From Gimesia chilikensis (lineage in GTDB: Bacteria; Planctomycetota; Planctomycetia; Planctomycetales; Planctomycetaceae), in NCBI RefSeq assembly GCF_007744075.1, contig NZ_CP036266.1, positions 1,729,655 to 1,793,654 of the forward strand: a stretch of DNA of 64,000 nucleotides. Reading direction: 5' to 3'. The position numbers and the translations under genes were made by a program. A model generated the notes under the pieces. It saw only the letters and a list, made by a program, of their open reading frames with translations. It was not told the DNA's origin and searched no databases. Below, in pieces: positions 54,912 through 63,281 of this stretch. Position 1 is the first letter of the stretch. Each line of letters starts with the position of its first letter.

Positions 54912-55946
54912 TTATTCGAACGTTTTCAGTACAGCAGGATCCACATCATGGGCAAGACAGAAGAGGATGTCCCCCTGGCTGGTTAAGGTGGGACCGCGGT
55001 GGGCGATCGCGATGCCATCTGAGGGGGCTTCGATGATTGTCGGTTCGCGGTCCGGGCGTTCGAGGAAATAGAGCCCTCCCAGAGGCTGTCCCGCAGAGAC
55101 ATCGGCTCCGACATCGACGAAACTTTCAAACAGGCCGGACTCAGGAGCGAAGATATAGTCGTCGGCGTCGAGAGCCTGAATCCAGCGGGTGGGAGCCAGG
55201 CCGAGGTCGGCGCGGCTTTGTTCCTCTCCCTGCAGGACCTTGAGGTGGATCAGGACATTGTGCAAACCGGACTGAGTCGTGCGGTGCACGCTGGCCGGAG
55301 TCACTTCGCCGCCACCCATTTCGGTGGTGACGACGGTTTTGCCCATGTTTTCGGCTTCGACGGGCAGGAGCCCTTTGCCGGCGATGTCGGCGTAAAGGAA
55401 TGCGAAATCGGTGTTGTAAGCGAGTGTGGCCTGAGCCATACGGCGGCGCTGTTCGAGATCATCGACCAGGTGCAGGTGGGCACAGGGATAAAAGTAAACG
55501 CCGCGTCCGCCGGTGTGCAGGTCGATGACGACATCAACCCGCGGAAAGATTTCCGTGGTGAGGTAGTGGGCCATGATTTCGGTGATGGTGCCTTCCGCGT
55601 TTCCGGGAAAACAGCGGTTGAGGTTTTTGCCATCCAGGGGGGAGAGTCGCGTGGCTGCTTTGGCGGCGGGGATGTTGATCGCGGGGATGAAGATGATGCG
55701 GCCGGAAATCTGTTCCAGCTGCAGGGTTTTCATCAGTTTCATAATGGCGATGGGGCCGGGGTATTCGTCTCCGTGATTACCGGCCATGAGGAGTACGGTG
55801 GGGCCATCGCCGTTGGCCATGGTGGCGATGGGAATCTGCAGTTGTGACCAGCCGCTCAAGTTGTAAGAGAAAGGGATATTGAGCGTACTCCATTGAGTAC
55901 CGGGCTGTTCAAAGTCGATCTGCGTACGAATGGGGGTTTGTGTCAT
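54912..55946 (-). CDS. Zinc-dependent deacylase of the succinylglutamate desuccinylase/aspartoacylase family
   Basis: This 344-residue enzyme has the M14-like zinc fold. His58 and Glu61 (AGNHGDEYPG) and His144 (IDLHTGGRG) bind zinc. TTEMGGGEVTPASVH, with the probable catalytic Glu, lies near 220-234. NLNRCFPG holds the substrate Arg. The N-terminus and length recall N-acetyl-diaminobutyrate deacetylase (DoeB) of ectoine breakdown, but no other ectoine gene is visible. The enzyme would cleave an N-acyl group from an amino acid or similar. It sits between the racemase-like gene and the symporter. Confidence 0.88.
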   Translation of the reverse strand: MTQTPIRTQIDFEQPGTQWSTLNIPFSYNLSGWSQLQIPIATMANGDGPTVLLMAGNHGDEYPGPIAIMKLMKTLQLEQISGRIIFIPAINIPAAKAATRLSPLDGKNLNRCFPGNAEGTITEIMAHYLTTEIFPRVDVVIDLHTGGRGVYFYPCAHLHLVDDLEQRRRMAQATLAYNTDFAFLYADIAGKGLLPVEAENMGKTVVTTEMGGGEVTPASVHRTTQSGLHNVLIHLKVLQGEEQSRADLGLAPTRWIQALDADDYIFAPESGLFESFVDVGADVSAGQPLGGLYFLERPDREPTIIEAPSDGIAIAHRGPTLTSQGDILFCLAHDVDPAVLKTFE

Positions 55947-55988
55947 GTTGTGGTCTCAGTCTGGTCTGGGGAAGAGTGAGGGGGGACA

Positions 55989-57107
55989 CTATTTCGATTC
56001 TGAAACAATATGAGCGGCAACGAATTCTTCATTGAGCGTGACGCCAAGCCCCGGTTGATCGGGAACCTGAATAATGCCGTTTTCGGCCTGGACTTTTTCG
56101 TAGGTCAGCTCGTTGCGGATTGGTTCGTCTTCGACGCAGTCTTCAAAGATAAAGGCATCTTTGCAGGTAGCCAGCCAGTGCAGCGAGGCAGCGACGGTGA
56201 TGGGGCTGGTGTAACAGTGATTGCAGGGACGGGCACCAATGTCGGAAATCCGCTGTTTCAGATAGGAGGCTTCGGTGAAGCCGTTACGGGCGAGGTCGAT
56301 CTGGTAGACATCAAGGGCTCGCTGTTCAATGTAGGGGCCGAAGGATTCGCGCCCGCATTCTTCTTCGCCAGCAGCGATGGGGACGGGGGAGCGATCTTTG
56401 AGCCAGGCATAGCCGGCGACATCATGAGGGAAGAGTGGTTCTTCGAGCCAGCCGATATTGTAATCGGCGAAGGCGTTGGCCCGCTGCAGGGCGGTTCTGG
56501 CATCCCAGACACAGCCAGCGTCGATGAGCAGAGTGCCGTCTCCCATGCCTTCACGGGCTCCCGCTACCAGTTCGATGTCGAGTGCCTCCGACTCTCCCAT
56601 CGGTTCCCAGCCGAACTTGACGGCGGTGTAACCGTTTTCGATCCAGCGCTGGGCGATGTCGCAGGTTTCCTGGCCATCTTTGCCGAACAGAATTGAAGCG
56701 TAGGCACGGAATTCACTGTGATGGGCGCCGCCGAGCAGGCGATGAATCGGTTCGCCGAAGTGTTTGCCTTTGAGGTCCCAGAGGGCCATGTCGATCGCGG
56801 CCATCGCGGTGATGGTGACACCGGTGCGGCCGAAGTACATGGTGTGGCGATACATTTTCTGCCAGAGGCGTTCAGTTTCCAGCGGGTTTTCGCCGATCAG
56901 GAGCTCTCTTAATCCGCAGGCCACGTTGTGGCTGTAAGGGGCGTCGATGATGGCTTTGACCACTTCGGGAGAGGAGTCGGCTTCGCCAATCCCTTCCAGG
57001 CCGTTGTCAGTTTTAATGCGGACGAGAACCGAATCCTGGCAACTGGCGGTTTTATTGGTGACGGAACCTGAGCGGAGGATCTGGCAGACGATTTGTTCAA
57101 TTTTCAT
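55989..57107 (-). CDS. Mandelate racemase/muconate lactonizing enzyme family protein (probable acid dehydratase)
   Basis: This 372-residue protein of the enolase superfamily has an N-terminal capping domain (1-125) and a TIM barrel. Mg ligands are Asp196 (LIDAG), Glu222 (LEEP) and Glu248 (AGEE). The base dyad Asp271/His297 (NHCYTSP) is kept. Lys164 (VKFGW) is present but the second Lys of the KxK motif is Gly166, so two-base racemisation is unlikely and dehydration of a sugar or hydroxy acid is more likely. It is 54 bases after the DUF1501 stop and 42 bases before the deacylase. Confidence 0.9.
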   Translation of the reverse strand: MKIEQIVCQILRSGSVTNKTASCQDSVLVRIKTDNGLEGIGEADSSPEVVKAIIDAPYSHNVACGLRELLIGENPLETERLWQKMYRHTMYFGRTGVTITAMAAIDMALWDLKGKHFGEPIHRLLGGAHHSEFRAYASILFGKDGQETCDIAQRWIENGYTAVKFGWEPMGESEALDIELVAGAREGMGDGTLLIDAGCVWDARTALQRANAFADYNIGWLEEPLFPHDVAGYAWLKDRSPVPIAAGEEECGRESFGPYIEQRALDVYQIDLARNGFTEASYLKQRISDIGARPCNHCYTSPITVAASLHWLATCKDAFIFEDCVEDEPIRNELTYEKVQAENGIIQVPDQPGLGVTLNEEFVAAHIVSESK

Positions 57108-57161
57108 GGAGATGAGATGCCTTAACTGAAAGGAGAATGATTCTCTAAATGGATGATTGTG

Positions 57162-58559
57162 TTATGAGATAATTTCTTTGACGACGCGTCCGTGCACGTC
57201 GGTCAGACGGAAGTCGCGACCTGCGTAACGGTAAGTGAGCCGTTCGTGATCGATACCGAGCAGGTGCAGCATGGTGGCATGCAGGTCGTGCACATGAACC
57301 TTATTTTCAGAGGCCGCGAAGCCGGTTTCATCGGTGGCGCCATGTACGTGTCCTCCTCGGACGCCTCCACCGGCCATCCACATGCTGAAACCGTAATGAT
57401 TGTGATCGCGTCCATTCATCGCGGGAAGTTCCGCGACCGGAGTACGGCCGAATTCGCCTCCCCAGAGTACGAGTGTGGAATCGAGCATGCCCCGCTGTTT
57501 GAGGTCCCTTAGAAATGCGGCGATGGGCTGGTCCCACTGCCCGCAGAGGCGTTTCAGATTCTTTTCAATTCCACTGTGATGATCCCATTCTTGTCCGCCA
57601 CTGTGCCAGACCTGGATGAAACGGACTCCCTGTTCGAGCAGGCGGCGTGTCATCAGTAACTGGCGGCCCTGGAGACCGTCGCCGTACATTTCGTGAATGT
57701 GTTTCGGTTCTTTGGAGAGGTCAAGCACATCCGAAGCAGCGAACTGCATGCGATAAGCGAGTTCGAAAGATTGGATGCGGGCTTCGAGCAGGGGATCGTG
57801 TCCGCGTTGTGCGAGGTGCCGCTGGTTGAACTGCTGCAGCAGATCGAGCTGACGTCGCTGACGTTCCGGTTTCTGTGGGTTGTTGATGTTTTCAATCAGA
57901 CGTGTGACGTCGGTCTCTTTCGTGTCCAGATGAGTTCCCTGAAATGAGCCTGGCAGAAATGCGGATCGCCAGTTTTTGGGGCCGACGACAGGAAAACCGT
58001 TGGGGCAAAGCACGACGAAGCCGGGCAGATTTTCATTGAGCGTTCCCAGACCATAATTGACCCAGGATCCAAAACTGGGGCGGGGCAGGGCGTTATCGCC
58101 ACAGTTCATGAGTAAGAGTGAAGGCTCATGATTGGGAATATCAGAGTGCATGGAGCGGATGACACACATGTCGTCGATATGGGCGGCTGTTTTCTGGAAC
58201 AGTTCGCTGACTTCGATACCGGATTCACCAAATTTATGAAACTGGAAGGGAGAACCCAGTGCGCCGGCGGTTTTGCGTTCCGTGGGTAGATTAGGGTTGG
58301 GCAGTGGTTTGCCATGAAATTTCTTCAGCAGCGGCTTGGGGTCGAAAGTATCGACGTGGGAGGGGCCGCCATTCATAAACAGATGCACGACCTGTTTGGC
58401 CCGGGCAGGATGGTGGCGGGTGACGGAAGCGGTCTGTTTTGCTGCCTGCAGGCTTTCCTGAGAGGTCAGACCAGCGAGAGCGAGCATCCCCATCCCCATG
58501 CCGGAGCGGGTCAGCATTTCGCGTCGTGTCAGGAACGGGTTATGGCTGAACTGATGCAT
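57162..58559 (-). CDS. DUF1501 exported protein 2
   Basis: This 465-residue protein has a Tat-type start (TRREMLTRSGMGMGMLALAGL). The DUF1501 fold is clear: VVHLFMNGGPSHVDTFDPKP near 57-76 with the metal-site-like Asp, GGEFGRTPVAELPAMNGRDHNHYGFSMWMAGGG near 375-410 and RHHPARAK. It is related to the DUF1501 protein at 16524 but not near-identical. In this operon it lies directly after the cytochrome/DUF1549/DUF1553 protein (12 bases). Confidence 0.92.
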   Translation of the reverse strand: MHQFSHNPFLTRREMLTRSGMGMGMLALAGLTSQESLQAAKQTASVTRHHPARAKQVVHLFMNGGPSHVDTFDPKPLLKKFHGKPLPNPNLPTERKTAGALGSPFQFHKFGESGIEVSELFQKTAAHIDDMCVIRSMHSDIPNHEPSLLLMNCGDNALPRPSFGSWVNYGLGTLNENLPGFVVLCPNGFPVVGPKNWRSAFLPGSFQGTHLDTKETDVTRLIENINNPQKPERQRRQLDLLQQFNQRHLAQRGHDPLLEARIQSFELAYRMQFAASDVLDLSKEPKHIHEMYGDGLQGRQLLMTRRLLEQGVRFIQVWHSGGQEWDHHSGIEKNLKRLCGQWDQPIAAFLRDLKQRGMLDSTLVLWGGEFGRTPVAELPAMNGRDHNHYGFSMWMAGGGVRGGHVHGATDETGFAASENKVHVHDLHATMLHLLGIDHERLTYRYAGRDFRLTDVHGRVVKEIIS

Positions 58560-58571
58560 GATCGTACCGCT

Positions 58572-61500
58572 CTAATCTATAAACTGAAATTCGTTGGATA
58601 ACAGAAGAATCTGTGCCAGGCTTTGCCAGGGGGTAATCCGGACCGGTTCCGGTTTTCTGAAATCCCGGGAGTAGTTCCACTGGCGTGCTGGTGTCTGCTC
58701 TGTTTTTTTACCGGAGGTAGCCGTGAGCGCCAGCGATTGTGTTTTGATTTCGGGAGACCAGGCAAAGGAGTCGAAGCCGAGCTGTCCAGCGATGTCGACC
58801 ACGAAATCGATAGTCTGACCTTGTTTGAGCTGGATCTTCTCAAGGTTGGTGTCGACCGATTTCTGGTGGAGTGTCCAGGGACCGAGGACTTTCTTACCCG
58901 CGATGAGCACGCGACCCCGGACACCATTACCCTGGGGGAGTTCATGGGACAGTTTGCCGTGCAGGGAGACGGTCATCGTCTCGGGGGCCCGCCAGCGGAT
59001 GACGGCGACATGCTGCATGTCATTCCCGGGATGGCCACCCGTGTTGTCTAAAAAGACCCAACCGATTTTAGGGTCGGGGAGCTTGTTTCCGCCCTGATAC
59101 TGTTTTCCGTTCCAAAAGGGAAGTGATTTGAAATTGGACAGGGTCTCTGTTTTTTCGTCGTAGGCTCCGTAGCCGTATTCCCATTCTGCGATTACAGGTG
59201 CTGGCGGAGATTCGACCTGGTCTGATTCCAGGAATTGCTGCATTGCCTGTAATTCATCGGAAGTCGGTTCGCGTTGCAGAATTGACTGAAATAATTGCCG
59301 GATGCCTGCCTGGGAATCTGGTGACTTGTGTGCCTGTTCTCCCAGAATGCGGGCGGCATTCAATACGAGGGGATGGTTCATGAGGAACAGAGACTGCCCG
59401 GGAACCGAGGTGGAATTCCGCGCACCGCTGCTGACATCCGGTGAAGGGAAATCAAAGGTACGAAGCAGCCCGGGAACGTTCTGACGATCGATGAACGTAT
59501 ATAAGGTTCTGCGTTTGTTGGCAGTGGCTGCGATGCCTCGGACGGATTTGCCTCCCACAGTCAGATTGAGCTGGTGGCTGACCTGCAGCAGGGTATCGCG
59601 CATCGTTTCGAAATCCTGCCGTCTGCGATTCATGCGCCAGAGAAGTTTGTTGGCGGGATCTCGTTTCTCGCCGGCAACGTTGGAGCGGCTCTGCTGCTGA
59701 TACGTGGCGGAGGACATGATATAGCGGTGAAGTTGTTTGATGGACCAGTCGTGCTGCATGAACCAGCGGGCCAGGTGATCGAGCAGTTCGGGGTGGCTGG
59801 GTTTAGCACCCTGGATGCCGAAATCACTGGGAGTGGAGACGAGCCCCTGTCCGAAATGATGCTGCCAGACGCGATTGACGATCACGCGGGCAGTCAGTGG
59901 ATTCTCAGGCGAAATAATGGCCTGTGCCAGTTCGAGTCTCCCGCTGCCTTGGGAAAATGGCTCTGCTGAAACCTGATCAAAAAAGTGCAGATAACGGCGG
60001 GGAATTGCCTGGGCCGGCATGCCGGGGTTGCCGCGTTTGAAGACGCGGGGTTCGATGATCTGTTTTGCATCCTGGAGTGCCAGCATCTGAGCCAGTTCCG
60101 CGGGCGCTGCCGCGCGGGCCTGATCGAGCGCGTCGTTCAGTTCTTTGACTTTCTGCTGTTGTTTTCGATCCGGGAAGAGACGCAGCACCGTGTATCCGTG
60201 CAGCGGCATGACCAGCGGGGAGTGCGGACTGTAAAAGGCGTTCAAAACATCTGTACTGGCTTCAGGAAATGGCTGGGAGGTTTTCTGTTGCCCCGGTCTG
60301 GCAGCCGTCACGATTCGCGTGTCCCATGCCTGATCAATCTGTTTGAACAGACTTGCATAGCCGCGAATGACATCTTCAAATGTCTGCGGACTCTGTTTCA
60401 GCAAATGGTCTGCGATCAGGCGTTCCGTTGGACTGGTTTTCTGATTCTGGACTGAGTGCTGCAGCAACTTGAGGGCTTGAGGCTGAAAGTCAGCGGCAGG
60501 AAGTTTTGCGAGTTTATGCCAGAGCGAGAATACGGGATCCTCACTTTTCTCGGAAAGGTCCAGGAATTCCTGCCAGAGCAGCAGGACTTCGGGGTTGAGG
60601 TCATCGCCGTCGACAATCACATCAAACTTGACAGTGTCCGGTCCGTTTCGCTGGGACTGGGCTACGGTCAGATACTCTGCGAGTCGCAGGTGCGTGTCCT
60701 CGAGAACTTTCTGATGTTTCTGCTGATAGAGCTGATTCAGTTCCTGAGCTGTCTGCTGAATCTTCTGCGCCTGTTCGGCCAGTTGAGGAGAGAGAGAATC
60801 CTGATCGCGGAAGGGGAGATCAATGGGCTGCAGTGAATTCCGAAAGACGCCATACAGCGAGTAGTAGTCTTCAATGCTGATCGGATCATATTTATGGTCG
60901 TGACAGCGGGCACAGCCGACGGTCAGTCCGAGAAATCCGCGGGTGACGACGTCGATGCGGTCCGAAATAATATCGTGGGTATCATTTTTGAAGCGGGGAC
61001 CGACAGTGATGAAACCGAGGGCCGCTAATGTTTTGTGGGGCAGTTCATCTGTCAGATAGTCTGCTGCCAGTTGTTCGAGAACAAACTGGTTGAATGGCTT
61101 ATCCTGATTGAAGCTGTCAATAACATAATCACGGTAGGTGAATGCATTATGAAAGGTGGGCTTTTCAAAAAAGACGTAACCTTTGGTGTCTGCATAGCGG
61201 GCGAGGTCGAGCCAGTGCCTGCCCCAGCGCTCGCCGTAATGGGGAGAGTCCAGTAATTTGTCGACTGTGGCTTGCGATGCCGTGGGGCTGAAGGAACTGG
61301 AAAATTGGCTGGTTTCTTCAAAACTGGGGAGCAGACCAGTCAGATCCCAGTGCATGCGTTTCAAAAGTGTAGCGGGATAGGCCGGAGGAGAGGGGGAGAG
61401 CTGTTCGGCTTCGAGTCGGGCAAGGATGAAATAATCGATATCGTTTTGAGGCCAACTGGTATTCTTGACGGCAGGTCGTGGCGGGTTCTGAATGGGTTGA

Positions 61501-61961
61501 AAGGACCAGTGCCGGGAGAAATCGACTGATTTCGTGTCAGCCAACCTGGCGGAATCAGGCCAGACTGCTCCCTGTTCAATCCACGTTGTGAGAACTTTGA
61601 TTTCATCAGGAGAGAGTGTCCGATCGGGGGGCATCTCCAGTGATTCCCGTTTGACGGCGGAAATCAGCAGACTGTCTTCAGGTTGATTTACGACGATTGC
61701 GGGACCACTTTCCCCGCCTTTGAGCAGATGCTCACGCGAATCGAGGCGGAGTTCTGCAAACTGTTTTTTGGGGCCGTGGCAATCGATGCAATGTTTGAGG
61801 AGCAGGGGCCGCACGTGTTCTTCAAAAAAACGCATCCGCTCCACCTGTTGCGGTTTCTCCGATTCTGCACGACTTTCGTTCGCAAAGACACTGAGCAGAG
61901 ACAGGCAGATCAACAGTATGAAGTGCGGCAATTTCGGAGATTGTTTCATCATGTAATTCAT
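58572..61961 (-). CDS. Planctomycete cytochrome c-DUF1549-DUF1553 exported protein
   Basis: The protein is 1129 residues. Signal peptide (about 1-32). Then a planctomycete-type cytochrome c domain (PSCyt1) with heme motif C58-I-D-C61-H62 and KQFAELRLDSREHLLKGGESGP. DUF1549 (about 185-390) contains WDLTGLLP and CARCHDHKYDPI, a second heme-like C-x-x-C-H. DUF1553 (about 640-890) contains IVNRVWQHHFGQGLV. The C-terminus (about 900-1129) adds a beta domain with KGLQKGQT-like segments and may bind carbohydrate. The protein is probably electron-linked at the periplasmic side. It is separated from the GntR gene by 5 bases. Confidence 0.93.
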   Translation of the reverse strand: MNYMMKQSPKLPHFILLICLSLLSVFANESRAESEKPQQVERMRFFEEHVRPLLLKHCIDCHGPKKQFAELRLDSREHLLKGGESGPAIVVNQPEDSLLISAVKRESLEMPPDRTLSPDEIKVLTTWIEQGAVWPDSARLADTKSVDFSRHWSFQPIQNPPRPAVKNTSWPQNDIDYFILARLEAEQLSPSPPAYPATLLKRMHWDLTGLLPSFEETSQFSSSFSPTASQATVDKLLDSPHYGERWGRHWLDLARYADTKGYVFFEKPTFHNAFTYRDYVIDSFNQDKPFNQFVLEQLAADYLTDELPHKTLAALGFITVGPRFKNDTHDIISDRIDVVTRGFLGLTVGCARCHDHKYDPISIEDYYSLYGVFRNSLQPIDLPFRDQDSLSPQLAEQAQKIQQTAQELNQLYQQKHQKVLEDTHLRLAEYLTVAQSQRNGPDTVKFDVIVDGDDLNPEVLLLWQEFLDLSEKSEDPVFSLWHKLAKLPAADFQPQALKLLQHSVQNQKTSPTERLIADHLLKQSPQTFEDVIRGYASLFKQIDQAWDTRIVTAARPGQQKTSQPFPEASTDVLNAFYSPHSPLVMPLHGYTVLRLFPDRKQQQKVKELNDALDQARAAAPAELAQMLALQDAKQIIEPRVFKRGNPGMPAQAIPRRYLHFFDQVSAEPFSQGSGRLELAQAIISPENPLTARVIVNRVWQHHFGQGLVSTPSDFGIQGAKPSHPELLDHLARWFMQHDWSIKQLHRYIMSSATYQQQSRSNVAGEKRDPANKLLWRMNRRRQDFETMRDTLLQVSHQLNLTVGGKSVRGIAATANKRRTLYTFIDRQNVPGLLRTFDFPSPDVSSGARNSTSVPGQSLFLMNHPLVLNAARILGEQAHKSPDSQAGIRQLFQSILQREPTSDELQAMQQFLESDQVESPPAPVIAEWEYGYGAYDEKTETLSNFKSLPFWNGKQYQGGNKLPDPKIGWVFLDNTGGHPGNDMQHVAVIRWRAPETMTVSLHGKLSHELPQGNGVRGRVLIAGKKVLGPWTLHQKSVDTNLEKIQLKQGQTIDFVVDIAGQLGFDSFAWSPEIKTQSLALTATSGKKTEQTPARQWNYSRDFRKPEPVRITPWQSLAQILLLSNEFQFID

Positions 61962-61966
61962 TTGAT

Positions 61967-62587
61967 CTACTCAATATGATTTTCGATGATTTGCAGCGCC
62001 TCAGTCAGGCTCTGGTTTTTGAACGCTTCGATGATCGGCAGATGTTCCTCGTAGATCTGTAATGGATTCTTGTAGTTCAAATGTGCTTCGCGAAAATGTC
62101 GTCTGACGCGTGAAACGATGGCAGACCAGATTGCCAACAGGTCTGGTGAGTGGGAACGTGTTACCAGGGAGCGATGAAAGGCAATGTCATGCTCAGAAAT
62201 CAGGGCGAAATCGCGGGCTTCGCATGCCTGCTTCATCTTCAGCAGGATGTTTTCCCAGACCTGAAAATCTTCCGCTGTGAGTTGATCAAAGAACAGTCGG
62301 ACGGCATATTTTTCGATCGTACAGCGGAGTGGAATAATGAGTTCGGTAATTTCATCAGGGGCAGACGTTGCCACCATCGCTCCCCTGTTGCGGTCGGTTT
62401 CCAGAACACCTTCCCAGGTTAACTGTTGAATGGCTTCACGAATCGGACCGCGACTGACTGAAAACCGTCTGGCGAGTTCGGTTTCCCGCAGTCGTTCCCC
62501 CTCCGCGATTCTACCAGAAAAGATGTCTTCTCTGAGTCGCTCAACGATCTGCTCGCCGAGGCCTCTGACTAACTGTAAATCATTCAT
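61967..62587 (-). CDS. GntR/FCD-family transcriptional regulator
   Basis: The protein is 206 residues. A winged helix (about 8-70, ELARRFSVSRGPIREAIQQL) and an FCD ligand domain (about 80-206) are visible. Metal-site candidates in the FCD domain are the Asp and His in EHDIAFHRSL, then His in EEHLPIIEAF and the terminal NHIE. FCD-type GntR regulators sense small organic acids and usually repress an adjacent catabolic operon. It is the first gene of the unit 62587-52330. The intergenic region upstream has an AT-rich palindrome that could be its operator. Confidence 0.92.
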   Translation of the reverse strand: MNDLQLVRGLGEQIVERLREDIFSGRIAEGERLRETELARRFSVSRGPIREAIQQLTWEGVLETDRNRGAMVATSAPDEITELIIPLRCTIEKYAVRLFFDQLTAEDFQVWENILLKMKQACEARDFALISEHDIAFHRSLVTRSHSPDLLAIWSAIVSRVRRHFREAHLNYKNPLQIYEEHLPIIEAFKNQSLTEALQIIENHIE

Positions 62588-62704
62588 ATATTATACCTGC
62601 TAACCGAAACAGAGGTTCTAGTCTGGGCTATGACTCTTGAGAGCAGAGCTTGTTGGCAGTGATCTGCATCTAAAATGCACCGCATCACAGGTTGTCTTTT
62701 GTAA

Positions 62705-62716
62705 ATTGTTAACAAT
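62705..62716. promoter_or_regulatory. Perfect palindrome ATTGTTAACAAT
   Basis: A 12-base perfect palindrome lies 118 bases before the GntR start in an AT-rich region. It is a possible regulator-binding site. Confidence 0.4.
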
Positions 62717-62783
62717 ATATTGTCAAATAAAAAGCTGGTACGTAATTCACTTTCAAAGAATTCAATGTTGAAAAGTGTAAATA

Positions 62784-62811
62784 AAAATATATATGGCAAT
62801 ATGTATATTTT
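62784..62811. promoter_or_regulatory. Candidate operator (AT-rich imperfect palindrome)
   Basis: A 28-base imperfect dyad with arms starting AAAATATA and ending TATATTTT (10 of 14 positions symmetric) lies about 200 bases before the GntR gene. AT-rich dyads are common GntR operators. Confidence 0.35.
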
Positions 62812-63149
62812 TTTCGTGCGTGAATGACAAATCCGATCGGATTAGAGAATCGCAACCCAGGCGAGAGTCGATGTCTATAAATTTAGACACTGTCACGGAA
62901 GTTGAGAAAAGTGTTTATATTATTGTATTTACGTTGGGGGAATTATTGATCCCAGACAGTATTTGATTCGTTATTGACAGACAGGAGCGGTTTGTGTTCA
63001 AATAAACCTATAGGGTTCGTAAGAACAGTTTTCTGCTTATTTCAGAAAAACCTTCCAATTTTCTGATCATTTTCCGGAAGATTGTCCGGTTACATTCCTA
63101 TATGACAGTAGAGGGTGTTATTCATTTTTGTGAAAACAAAATGAACTAA

Positions 63150-63251
63150 TCACGAAAGACACGGGCTCACTTGCTTACTAAGCACACATCGTAGGGGACT
63201 AGTGCCTGCTTCCTATTTTGTGTTGTGAGCTCGTGTTTTTCTATTTCGTGA
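63150..63251. repeat. Imperfect inverted repeat (about 100 bp)
   Basis: TCACGAAAGACACGGGCTCAC (63150-63170, split here as TCACGAAA, GACACG, GGCTCAC) is matched by the reverse complement of 63225-63251, where TCACGAAA and CACGAGCTCAC are kept with a 6-base insertion. About 54 bases separate the arms. It could be a small interspersed element or an RNA hairpin; a genome search is needed to tell. Confidence 0.5.
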
Positions 63252-63281
63252 CTCTTATTTCTCCGGCCGTACTAGAGATGC

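Larger units (their letters stand above)
62588..63281. other. AT-rich intergenic region
   Basis: About 690 bases without a recognised gene separate two minus-strand genes. It is clearly more AT-rich than its surroundings. It holds two palindromes near the GntR gene and an imperfect inverted repeat (63150-63251). The promoter of the seven-gene operon must lie here. No short gene is convincing. Confidence 0.5.

Noticed and set aside
55218..55847. Open frame of 209 codons opposite the deacylase
   Set aside because: Antisense of a gene with intact zinc-site motifs; no recognisable domain.
54912..55946. Ectoine-degradation deacetylase DoeB as a firm name
   Set aside because: Similarity is at family level and no other ectoine gene (doeA, doeC, doeD) is in the operon.
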